A DNA stretch of 5,658 nucleotides, taken from positions 1 through 5,658 of the forward strand of contig JBGVOM010000161.1 in assembly GCA_045126515.1 (NCBI GenBank), written 5' to 3'. The DNA is from RUG11237 sp045126515 (lineage in GTDB: Bacteria; Bacillota; Clostridia; Lachnospirales; Lachnospiraceae). The notes under the pieces are model-generated. The model was not told where the DNA came from, did not search any database, and saw only the letters and a list, made by a program, of their open reading frames with translations. The position numbers were made by a program, and so were the translations under genes. How positions within the stretch are numbered: the stretch's first letter is position 1; each line of letters opens with the position of its first letter. This document shows positions 1 to 5,658 of this stretch, piece after piece.

Positions 1-1
1 T

Positions 2-961
2 ATGGCTGGGGAAGAAGAAAAGTATAAAGGTGACAGGGCTTTGGCCATGTATCTGAAACTAAGCAGAGGGCAGGTCATTAACAAAGAAGAAGAGGCTAAA
101 AAGTACGGCGTAAGCACCAGAACCATTGGACGTGATTTAGAGGTTATCAGGGAGTGCCTGAGCGATTTACAGGCAGAAACAGGGGAAATACAGCAGATAG
201 AACATGATAAAAAGCGTGGGGGACATGTTCTTGTGACACAGAAAAACAGTCAGTTTATCAAAAGTGAAATTTTAGCGCTCAGTAAAATCCTCTTAGAAAG
301 CCGGGCATTCACTAAGAAAGAGATGGATGGACTGATGGAAAAGCTCCTTTCCTGCTGTGTGCCGAAGGAAAATTATCAGATTGTCAAGGAGCTGATATTA
401 AATGAGCAGTTCCACTATGTGGAGCCCCACCACAAAACAGTTTTCATTGATAAAATGTGGGAGCTGGGTGTGGCAATCAAGGAGCATAAAGTTATTCGGA
501 TAGCCTACAAGAAACTAAAAGGTGAGAGCATCGTAGAGCGGCGGCTGCAGCCTATGGCAATTATGTTTTCGGAATTTTACTTTTATCTGGTGGGATTTAT
601 CATGGATATTGATAAGGAGAAAGTATTTCAGAATCCGGACGATCCCTTTCCCACCATTTACCGAATTGACCGAATCCAAAGTCTGGAAGTTACCGGGGAA
701 AGGTTCCGGGTAAAGGATTCTATCGGGAGATTTGAAGAAGGGGAATTTCGAAAGCGGATACAGTTTATGCAGGGTGGGAAACTCCGAAGGATTAAGTTTA
801 AGTACAAGGGAAATTCACTGGAAGCAGTGCTGGACAGGCTGCCTACGGCGGAGGTCGTGCGGGAAGATGAGGACGGAGTCTTGATTGTGGCGGAAGTATT
901 TGGAAACGGAGTGGATATGTGGCTTAGGATGCATGAGGGGGAGATTGAGATGGTGGAGTAG
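2..961 (+). CDS. HTH/WYL-domain transcriptional regulator
   Basis: This is a 319-residue DNA-binding regulator. Residues about 10-55 form a DeoR-like winged helix-turn-helix: INKEEEAKKYGVSTRTIGRD is the usual 'start helix, turn, recognition helix' pattern of WYL regulators. A WYL domain follows at about 160-230, with FYFYLVGF at 192-199 (F194-Y195-L196 replacing the eponymous W-Y-L) and the conserved YRIDRI at 220-225. A WCX-like C-terminal part ends in GNGVDMWLRM. WYL domains are known to sense ligands such as nucleic acids or nucleotides, and related regulators (BrxR, CapW) control phage-defence operons. The ATG at position 2 fits the normal N-terminus of the family, but no upstream sequence is available to confirm it by ribosome site. 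The protein stops soon after the WLR motif; some WYL proteins continue about 20 residues further, so slight 3' loss is possible. Its DNA is more GC-rich than the next gene. Only 37 bases separate its stop from the GTPase start, so co-transcription is plausible. Target genes are unknown. Confidence 0.9.
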   Translation: MAGEEEKYKGDRALAMYLKLSRGQVINKEEEAKKYGVSTRTIGRDLEVIRECLSDLQAETGEIQQIEHDKKRGGHVLVTQKNSQFIKSEILALSKILLESRAFTKKEMDGLMEKLLSCCVPKENYQIVKELILNEQFHYVEPHHKTVFIDKMWELGVAIKEHKVIRIAYKKLKGESIVERRLQPMAIMFSEFYFYLVGFIMDIDKEKVFQNPDDPFPTIYRIDRIQSLEVTGERFRVKDSIGRFEEGEFRKRIQFMQGGKLRRIKFKYKGNSLEAVLDRLPTAEVVREDEDGVLIVAEVFGNGVDMWLRMHEGEIEMVE

Positions 962-985
962 GGAGAAGGATTTTGAGGAGAATAT

Positions 986-993
986 GGAAGGAG
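986..993 (+). promoter_or_regulatory. Ribosome binding site deciding the GTPase start
   Basis: GGAAGGAG contains AAGGAG (988-993), 5 bases before the ATG at 999. The reading frame is open back to 885 and has another ATG at 984. The 984 ATG has only GAGGAG 3 bases ahead of it, and earlier starts lie inside the WYL gene without a good site. The start at 999 is therefore preferred. Confidence 0.75.
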
Positions 994-998
994 TATTT

Positions 999-3686
999 AT
1001 GAAAAATAGTGAGTTTCTTTCTGTTGTTAAGGATTTGTCTTCGATAAATATGGGGATAGAGGGACATCCATATGATGAAGCAATAGATGCATTAGAAGAT
1101 AAGATTTTGACGAACCAATATAGAATTGCAGTTGTTGGTGATTTTTCAACAGGTAAAAGTACTTTTATTAATGCGCTTTTAGGTGAAGAATTATTATATA
1201 CATCCACAAAAGAAGCAACAGGCGTTATCACTACTATTCAGTATGATGAAATACCACATGCACAAATATGTAAAAAAACAGATTATGATTTGACAGATAA
1301 AATAATCGAAGATATTAATTTGGAATCTAATGATGGAAGAGAAAGGCTGAATAGATATCTGGATATAGAAAATAAAACAAAGGTTGATCGAATCGATATA
1401 TTTTTCCCGATACAAGGCGTTGATAGAGATATTATTTTTTTTGATACTCCTGGTATTGAAAAACTAAGCAGAGATCAAATGCTTATGACAAAGAAAGTTA
1501 TTGCTGAATCTAATGCGGTAATTTTTTTGATTACTAAAAAGGGGTTTACAGAGCAAGCACTTAAAGTTATTTCCAGTGAGCATGATGTTATTGGCAAAAT
1601 TTCAACTAAAGATATGATGGTTGTAATGACACATATAGGTGAAATATACGAAAGTAAAGAAGAACTTGAGGCTCAAATACAGATAGAACGAGTCGTAGGT
1701 GAAGCCAAACAACAGTTAGCTAATAAAGGAATTATTGACATGGAAGTATTTCCATTAGATAGTAGAGATTATTTATGGGGAATTAATAACAATGTTTATA
1801 ACAAAGAGCAAGAAAAAAGAAATATTGTATTAAACGGTTTTATGCTGAGTCAGGAAGAATATAGGAAACGTTCTCATTTTGATGATTTTAAAACTAAACT
1901 TTATAAGTTCTTGGATAGAGATAATTTACAAAAGAGCAGAAATAATGACATAAAGAACAATATTCTATTAATTACAGAAGCTATTGAAATACAATTGCAA
2001 GAACAAGAAAAAAGTGGACAACAGAACAACGCATATTTAAAAGAACAGTTGGAAAAGCAAATTGAGATGGCATGCTATAATCAAAGAAAATTTTACAATC
2101 GATTGATTAGACAATTGCAAAATCATATGGATGATTTTCTAGAGAATGTAGAAAGAGACTCCAAGATGCAAGAAAAGAAAAACATTAATATCTTGAGTCT
2201 TATTCAATACACATTTCAAAAACTGGACGATATTAATGAAGAAAATGTTCAAATGTGTGTTGATGAAACAGTCTTAGAAATTGAAAAATTTGCGGAAAAA
2301 ATTGAGAAGGAAACAAACAATCATATAAAAATAATATGCAATAGTTTTGTAAGCAATGTATTTAGTGAAGAGTTTCAAAAAATATTTAATAAATTTGTTG
2401 ATGTTCAAATAGAGAATCCAGTATGTGATTTTAGTCTAGTACTAAAGAAAGATGATTATGATGTTGAAAGTGTGGTTAATGATGCAGACGTGGAACAAGT
2501 GGAGCAAGAAAAACAGCAAGAAAAAAATATAATTATAGAATTAGAAAAGAATATAAATCGACTTATAGTTAGTTGTAATGAGAGGAATCAGAAATATAGA
2601 AGACAATATGATGAACTTGAAAATTGGTACAATTCTGAAATTTCAAAATTAGGAAAAAGACCAAAGGCGGTTCAAAAATATAGGAAAGAAAAGAGAACTA
2701 AAGGTCATTTGTTCTGGAAAAAAACATGGTATGAAGATGTTCCTGATGGTATGGATAATAGTGCTGGTATTGAATGGGATAGAAAACAAAGACAAATCAA
2801 TAAAACGTACGAACAGAAATTAGAAATACTTGCGCAGAATGAAAAGGCAATAGAAGGTGACAAGTGGTATAAAAATCAACTAGAAAATGAACTCAAAAAA
2901 CATAAAAGTAAATTAAGGCATTTGGGTGAAAAGATAAAGAAGTACCGAGAATATATAGAGGAAGGAAAAAAACAATATACAGAGGAGTATATTGCTGAAA
3001 AGAAAGAAGAGGTAGCATCATACTGTGACATGATTAGAGAAGGTCTGTTAGGACAAGTTTGTGAAACAGTGCGAACATATATTTATGATAGCAAGAAGGA
3101 AATTGAAAGTGCGATAAAGACGGAATTAAATTATCAAGTGGAAAAATTCAGAAATGAGTTAAATGAAAAAAACCAATTATTGAGTAATAAGATTAAATTA
3201 ACAGAAGAAACGAAAAGAGGCATACACGCTAGGCTAAGGACAATAAAGGAGGAGATAAAGCATGGACAAGTGATTTATGGCGATGTATCTGACAAGGGGC
3301 AGTTAACATCAAGGGTAGCACAGTCAAGATTTCCCAAGCTGATTTGTAAAAATTTCCCGAAACGCCAGCTGTTTTCAAACATTCAAAAGCATGAAGCAAG
3401 TGAGGATGTGATCAGAAAGGCATTAATCATTCTGGTGTTTTATGAATTTTATGCCACCGCATTGTTAAACGCAGAGAAAAATGCATCCGGTGATGTCATG
3501 GATTTTGGAGAGGAATACGAAGATTTTAAAGTAGAATTAGATGATATACTTTTAGAGTGCGGTTATGTACAGATGTATGTCAGAAATCCCTTTGATTTTT
3601 TTATCGTGTATTGTGCCAAAACATGTAATCCATTGGATACTTTTCGCACTTTGATTGCAGAATACCAGCTGGATGTAGAAGAATAG
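999..3686 (+). CDS. Dynamin-like GTPase with coiled coils and a fused C-terminal domain
   Basis: An 895-residue cytoplasmic protein with an N-terminal dynamin-superfamily G domain (about 38-310). G1 is GDFSTGKST at 47-55, the likely G2 threonine lies in KEATGVIT (71-78), and G3 is DTPG at 149-152 after a hydrophobic strand. The G4 position reads MTHIGE (210-215) instead of (N/T)KxD, and PLDSR (252-256) may be G5. Residues about 325-445 and 495-740 are Lys/Glu/Gln-rich helices, probably antiparallel coiled-coil stalks. Between the later helices is a basic-aromatic loop at 561-582 (RTKGHLFWKKTW), like the exposed tips of some bacterial dynamins. There is no clear transmembrane hairpin or signal peptide. 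Bacterial dynamins remodel or protect membranes, and some affect phage lysis; the role here is inferred. From about residue 755 the composition and protein character change: the last ~138 residues look like a separate clostridial protein fused on (see the entry at 3262). The gene is markedly more AT-rich than the WYL gene, which suggests transfer. No promoter was recognised; it may be read from upstream. Confidence 0.88.
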   Translation: MKNSEFLSVVKDLSSINMGIEGHPYDEAIDALEDKILTNQYRIAVVGDFSTGKSTFINALLGEELLYTSTKEATGVITTIQYDEIPHAQICKKTDYDLTDKIIEDINLESNDGRERLNRYLDIENKTKVDRIDIFFPIQGVDRDIIFFDTPGIEKLSRDQMLMTKKVIAESNAVIFLITKKGFTEQALKVISSEHDVIGKISTKDMMVVMTHIGEIYESKEELEAQIQIERVVGEAKQQLANKGIIDMEVFPLDSRDYLWGINNNVYNKEQEKRNIVLNGFMLSQEEYRKRSHFDDFKTKLYKFLDRDNLQKSRNNDIKNNILLITEAIEIQLQEQEKSGQQNNAYLKEQLEKQIEMACYNQRKFYNRLIRQLQNHMDDFLENVERDSKMQEKKNINILSLIQYTFQKLDDINEENVQMCVDETVLEIEKFAEKIEKETNNHIKIICNSFVSNVFSEEFQKIFNKFVDVQIENPVCDFSLVLKKDDYDVESVVNDADVEQVEQEKQQEKNIIIELEKNINRLIVSCNERNQKYRRQYDELENWYNSEISKLGKRPKAVQKYRKEKRTKGHLFWKKTWYEDVPDGMDNSAGIEWDRKQRQINKTYEQKLEILAQNEKAIEGDKWYKNQLENELKKHKSKLRHLGEKIKKYREYIEEGKKQYTEEYIAEKKEEVASYCDMIREGLLGQVCETVRTYIYDSKKEIESAIKTELNYQVEKFRNELNEKNQLLSNKIKLTEETKRGIHARLRTIKEEIKHGQVIYGDVSDKGQLTSRVAQSRFPKLICKNFPKRQLFSNIQKHEASEDVIRKALIILVFYEFYATALLNAEKNASGDVMDFGEEYEDFKVELDDILLECGYVQMYVRNPFDFFIVYCAKTCNPLDTFRTLIAEYQLDVEE
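3246..3252 (+). promoter_or_regulatory. Internal Shine-Dalgarno inside the GTPase gene
   Basis: AAGGAGG is a perfect site lying 9 bases before an ATG at 3262. That ATG reads only ATG GAC AAG TGA. The site may be the relic ribosome site of a formerly independent downstream gene now fused to the GTPase. It may also be chance, since the coding sequence here is rich in Lys and Glu codons (AAG GAG GAG). Confidence 0.45.
3262..3686 (+). other. C-terminal region resembling a separate DUF3990-cassette protein
   Basis: The last ~138 residues of the GTPase frame do not continue the coiled coil. They run from VIYGDVSDKGQLTSR through SEDVIRKALIILVFYEFY and LDDILLECGY to NPFDFFIVYCAKTCNPLDTF. I recognise the ending NP(F/Y)D(F/W)...YCA...NPL(D/E)(T/F)FR as a recurrent C-terminal pattern of small uncharacterised clostridial proteins; this is from memory and not checked. 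The DNA is less AT-rich than the coiled-coil part. A perfect ribosome site and ATG sit at the junction, and one extra base after 3270 would give a free 141-residue protein starting MDKVIYGDVS. As the sequence stands, this region is part of the 895-residue GTPase. A GTG at 3270 is in frame, overlaps the TGA of the three-codon ORF, and could in principle serve as a coupled start. Its function is unknown; its position ahead of the ART-like gene suggests a partner or antitoxin role. Confidence 0.5.
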
Positions 3687-3708
3687 TCAGCACAAGCAAG
3701 AAAAATTA

Positions 3709-3717
3709 TGGTATACT
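3709..3717 (+). promoter_or_regulatory. Extended -10 promoter candidate for the ART-like pair
   Basis: TGGTATACT gives an extended -10 (TG, one base, TATACT) just downstream of the GTPase stop. I see no good -35 at normal spacing, which is tolerable for an extended -10. Transcription would begin near 3724, leaving a short leader that carries the ribosome site at 3733. It suggests that the downstream pair can be expressed separately from the GTPase. Confidence 0.5.
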
Positions 3718-3732
3718 AGATATGTGTATTCG

Positions 3733-3738
3733 AGGAGG
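3733..3738 (+). promoter_or_regulatory. Ribosome binding site deciding the DUF3990 start
   Basis: AGGAGG lies 7 bases before the ATG at 3746. An in-frame ATG at 3722 is eight codons earlier, sits upstream of this site and lacks one of its own. The protein starting at 3746, MILYHGS, matches the usual N-terminus of the family. Confidence 0.85.
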
Positions 3739-3745
3739 TGTTACT

Positions 3746-4303
3746 ATGATCTTATATCATGGGTCAGATACAGCAATAGATAAACCAGTATCAGGTCGAG
3801 GCAGAACGGACGTGGATTTTGGAGTTGGTTTCTACCTGACGGAAGATAAAAGAATGGCTCAGAAGTGGGCGTGTAATAAGACCGAGTCGATATTAAATGT
3901 GTATGATGCCGACTTGTCACAATTAAATACTAAAAAACTGAAGGCAGATGGAGAATGGCTTGATTATGTTATTTATAATAGGACACACGAAGGAGAGAAG
4001 CCATTTGACGATACAGATTACGATGTTATCATAGGACCGACGGCGGACGACAAGCTTTTTGCAACGATAGATTTGTATACAGATGGAATTATTACAAAAG
4101 AGCAGACAATAGAAGTCGTTAATTGTATGAACTACAGTGACCAGGTGGTGTTTAAGAACGATGCTGCAATCAGAAAAGCACTTGTGTTTCGTGAAGCGAA
4201 AGAACTAAAGGGATATGAAAAACAGGAATTATTCAATAAGATGGTCGAAGACAGAAAACAGGCGAGTAGGCGTGCAAACGAGCTGATAAGGCAAAGGAGG
4301 TAG
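3746..4303 (+). CDS. DUF3990 family protein, ADP-ribosyltransferase-like
   Basis: A 185-residue protein with the DUF3990 layout. It begins ILYHGS, with H5 at the first ART-fold position. FGVGFYLTEDKRMAQKWA follows, with Y30 at the second position, and then the family hallmark DYDVIIGPTADDKLFATIDL at 91-110. Late in the domain, SDQVVF (131-136) occupies the place where classic ARTs carry the catalytic glutamate, so the apparent triad is H-Y-Q. From family knowledge, DUF3990 is related to the ADP-ribosyltransferase superfamily and often lies beside small DUF3791 genes, which suggests NAD-dependent modification of a target, possibly as a toxin. Activity and target are unproven. The C-terminal ~35 residues are a charged helix (KGYEKQELFNKMVEDRKQAS). 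Its stop is 5 bases before the next start and its last codons contain that gene's ribosome site, so the two are translationally linked. No truncation is seen. Confidence 0.85.
   Translation: MILYHGSDTAIDKPVSGRGRTDVDFGVGFYLTEDKRMAQKWACNKTESILNVYDADLSQLNTKKLKADGEWLDYVIYNRTHEGEKPFDDTDYDVIIGPTADDKLFATIDLYTDGIITKEQTIEVVNCMNYSDQVVFKNDAAIRKALVFREAKELKGYEKQELFNKMVEDRKQASRRANELIRQRR
4294..4300 (+). promoter_or_regulatory. Ribosome binding site deciding the start of the 148-residue gene
   Basis: AAGGAGG overlaps the last codons of the DUF3990 gene and lies 8 bases before the ATG at 4309. An in-frame GTG at 4303, overlapping the upstream stop, is only 2 bases from the site and is a poor start. The ATG is chosen. 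Confidence 0.8.
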
Positions 4304-4308
4304 TGCGT

Positions 4309-4755
4309 ATGCCGGATTTTGAAGAAAAGGCATTGTGCAGAAAAGCTGGAGGTATTCTTGAACTTGCAGCAAAAAAAGGATATGAACCGATTACATTTAC
4401 AAAGCTGTGGTTGAGTTCAAAGACGGCAGATAATTTGTATCATTGGGATTTCAATGATGTTGCACAAAGCAAACAGTATCTTCTCCATTCAGTGGAACTT
4501 GAGTATGGACTTACCGATGATGACAGGCACGAGAACGTCGAGGATGTTTGCGACATGATGTATTGGTGCGGTTATATCTTAATGTATATGTCATTGGTTT
4601 CAAAGATATCACCTGATGAGATATACAGAGAATATGATGTGGAAAAGATACTGAGAGGATACGACACGCTTCACACGCTGTCATCCAATGTGGCAGCGGA
4701 CGAGATACGGGAGCAATTTGGCATACATGCAGATACTGAGGTGATTAAAAAATAA
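4309..4755 (+). CDS. DUF3791-like partner of the DUF3990 protein
   Basis: A 148-residue, acidic, probably cytoplasmic protein. The C-terminal half (about 80-135) resembles the small DUF3791 domain: a helix with MMYWCGYILMYMSLVSKISP, then DEIYREYDVEKILRGYDTLHTLS. The ILxxYDxLHT ending is the recognisable part. The N-terminal half (LCRKAGGILELAAKKG, TFTKLWLSSKTADNLYHW) is an additional helical region I cannot assign; it appears in longer relatives of this kind next to DUF3990 genes. The gene is tightly coupled to the ART-like gene, being 5 bases downstream of its stop with its ribosome site inside that gene. The pair therefore probably acts together. A partner or antitoxin role for this protein is inferred from arrangement only. 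No signal peptide or membrane segment is visible; the hydrophobic stretch at 85-97 is short and interrupted by charged neighbours. Confidence 0.7.
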   Translation: MPDFEEKALCRKAGGILELAAKKGYEPITFTKLWLSSKTADNLYHWDFNDVAQSKQYLLHSVELEYGLTDDDRHENVEDVCDMMYWCGYILMYMSLVSKISPDEIYREYDVEKILRGYDTLHTLSSNVAADEIREQFGIHADTEVIKK

Positions 4756-5005
4756 ATTTATATCTGCGAGAACTGAGGGGAGGCTATGATACCCAACGTG
4801 ACGATATCATAATGCATGTTCCTGAATATGATCCAGCAACAGCTCTAGATGCAGAGTTGTCGTTTTTTATAGAAAAGTACTTGCCATTTACATCTTGTAG
4901 GGTTTGAACAATTTATGTCCAAAAGATAAGGTGCTTTCTAAAAAAGAAATAGTGAGTATAACGCAAGATACTAGGAGAACAATAAATGATATATGTTTAG
5001 ATTAG
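4749..5005 (+). pseudogene. Possible decayed gene in the gap after the ART-like pair
   Basis: About 315 bases lack an intact gene. One frame is open from 4749 to the TGA at 4905-4907, including LYLRELRGGYDTQRDDIIMH and then DPATALDAELSFFIEKYLPF. A second frame, after a TAG at 4898, continues with LCPKDKVLSKKEIVSITQDT and then RRTINDICLD until the TAG at 5003-5005. The two pieces meet at about 4900 and read like one protein broken by a frameshift: charged and hydrophobic residues alternate normally and rare residues are not in excess. I do not recognise the family. A 31-codon ORF from the ATG at 4812 is contained within it but has no good ribosome site. It could also be chance open sequence. 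Confidence 0.35.
4785..4811. repeat. Short inverted repeat TATGATA / TATCATA
   Basis: TATGATA (4785-4791) and TATCATA (4805-4811) are perfect inverted 7-base arms with a 13-base spacer, lying downstream of the 148-residue gene. No T-run follows, so it is not a standard terminator. It could be an operator-like site or chance in AT-rich DNA. Confidence 0.25.
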
Positions 5006-5034
5006 GGGATTGCTTAATAAAGGTGTGAATAATG

Positions 5035-5070
5035 GGGAGTGTACTGTGGACGGTACACTCCCTATTTTAA
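5035..5070 (+). terminator. Rho-independent terminator between convergent genes
   Basis: GGGAGTGTAC (5035-5044) pairs perfectly over 10 bases with GTACACTCCC (5053-5062) around an 8-base loop, followed by TATTTTAA. It ends plus-strand transcription from the ART-like operon. It directly abuts the stop of the minus-strand gene at 5071; on that strand the hairpin is followed only by CATTATT, a weaker tail, so bidirectional use is possible but less certain. Confidence 0.85.
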
Positions 5071-5658
5071 TCAGCTCTTATTTTGAATATGAGTCTTCTC
5101 CAAAAAATCCTCGATACTTTCAGCTTTAGCAGAAACTTTGAGCCATTCCCTTAACTGAGGAATGGACTGCTCTGCCATGATTTTCTCTTTCAGCCATTCC
5201 GGCACAGAACCATACTCTTGCAGTAGTTCTAAAATATCTGTGGCTTTTGTTCGCTGCTCTGCCATCACAGCACGTTGTTCTGCTTTCTTTGTATTTTCCT
5301 GTTCAAGTTTGCGTCCCTGATTAATCAACATTTCTTCCCGTTCAAATATCTTCATATATTCCAGTGACACCTCCTCGTCTTGTTTTACAATATCTACCAT
5401 TCGCTGGATTTTCTTTAAATCTTTATTCGTTGCATAAGAGTCCTGTGTATGTTCCATATAATGTAGCAATTGTTGTAATTCCATAGAAGGATTCCCTTTT
5501 GTTCCTTTCGTATATAGGAATAAAGTTGTGGCTCCGTCGTCATAAGGCATATCAGGTTCTTCGATACAGCGGTTTTGAATCGTGTAAACCATCCGATCCA
5601 GTTGAAACGGATCATAGGGCATAATCATTATAATGATGACATTTTTCAACACACGATA
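5071..5658 (-). CDS. Rpn/PD-(D/E)XK nuclease-family protein, C-terminal part
   Basis: The frame is open to the window edge and continues beyond it, so only the last 195 residues are present; the GTG at 5652 is an internal valine. The first visible residues (YRVLKNVIIIMIMPYDPFQL) and then YTIQNRCIEEPDMPYDDGAT, LYTKG and LLHYMEHT match the region after the catalytic core in clostridial Rpn-family (transposase-like PD-(D/E)XK) proteins, where it usually reads like '..VIFI..yDpFg...Ytf.n.C.e....ndG....fLnTKG'. The catalytic residues themselves lie outside the window. The tail contains a charged helix with a short internal repeat (AEQRAVM/AEQRTKA) and then a helical end, VPEWLKEKI, LREWLKVS. Known Rpn proteins are DNA endonucleases that promote recombination, and some act in phage defence. 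The gene is convergent with the rest of the window and is not part of its operon. Confidence 0.8.
   Translation of the reverse strand, partial: YRVLKNVIIIMIMPYDPFQLDRMVYTIQNRCIEEPDMPYDDGATTLFLYTKGTKGNPSMELQQLLHYMEHTQDSYATNKDLKKIQRMVDIVKQDEEVSLEYMKIFEREEMLINQGRKLEQENTKKAEQRAVMAEQRTKATDILELLQEYGSVPEWLKEKIMAEQSIPQLREWLKVSAKAESIEDFLEKTHIQNKS
5368..5375 (-). promoter_or_regulatory. Internal Shine-Dalgarno in the Rpn-family gene
   Basis: On the minus strand AGGAGGTG is a full 8-base anti-Shine-Dalgarno match, 12 bases before an in-frame ATG (5355-5353, protein MKIFEREEML). Translation from there would give a 94-residue C-terminal protein. The spacing is longer than optimal, and the site may be only the codons for Glu-Glu-Val. 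Confidence 0.35.

Noticed and set aside
885..998. 38-codon N-terminal extension of the GTPase frame into the WYL gene
   Set aside because: It overlaps real coding sequence in another frame, has no ribosome site at 885, and a good site precedes the ATG at 999.
815..1231. 138-codon minus-strand open frame
   Set aside because: It spans the end of the WYL gene and the GTPase P-loop, both convincing on the plus strand; its translation has no recognisable domain.
1194..1415. 73-codon minus-strand open frame
   Set aside because: It is the reverse shadow of the GTPase domain; its Ile/Phe/Cys-rich translation is typical of antisense to AT-rich coding DNA.
3262..3273. Three-codon ORF ATG GAC AAG TGA as a regulatory leader peptide
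   Set aside because: There is no attenuator or repeated codon signal nearby; a broken gene start explains it better.
4786..4812. Eight-codon ORF after AGGGGAGG
   Set aside because: The ribosome site is only 2 bases from the ATG, and the peptide is too short and featureless to support.
5415..5615. 66-codon minus-strand open frame overlapping the Rpn-family gene
   Set aside because: It lies in another frame of a gene with clear family similarity and shows no domain pattern.

Overview
The window looks like an accessory region of a low-GC Gram-positive chromosome, most likely a gut clostridium of the Lachnospiraceae type. The basis is strong AGGAGG-type ribosome sites before every full internal gene, the mixed AT-rich codon use, and the protein families: a WYL regulator, a DUF3990/DUF3791-type pair and a clostridial Rpn-family nuclease tail. 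Genus and species cannot be read from it. No tRNA, rRNA, CRISPR array or complete insertion sequence is visible.

Layout. (1) 2-961, plus strand: a helix-turn-helix/WYL-domain transcriptional regulator in relatively GC-rich DNA. (2) 999-3686, plus strand: a large dynamin-like GTPase with long coiled coils, in clearly more AT-rich DNA. Its last ~138 residues look like a different, normally separate protein. (3) 3746-4303 and 4309-4755, plus strand: a tight two-gene unit encoding a DUF3990 ADP-ribosyltransferase-like protein and a 148-residue protein with a DUF3791-like C-terminal half. An extended -10 promoter candidate lies just upstream. (4) 4756-5034: no intact gene, but two short open stretches in different frames that look like a decayed gene. 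(5) 5035-5070: a strong hairpin terminator between convergent genes. (6) 5071-5658, minus strand: the C-terminal part of an Rpn/PD-(D/E)XK nuclease-family protein that runs off the window.

How the genes may work together (inference). A WYL regulator next to a GTPase and an ART-like enzyme with partner genes resembles a defence or toxin-antitoxin island. The most informative detail is at 3246-3292. A perfect Shine-Dalgarno and an ATG sit inside the 3' end of the GTPase gene, and the ATG frame closes after three codons. Restoring one base there would give a separate 141-residue protein beginning MDKVIYGDVS, and would end the GTPase at 3292. The present 895-residue protein is therefore probably a recent one-base fusion (or a sequencing error) of a GTPase gene with the first gene of a three-gene DUF3990 cassette.
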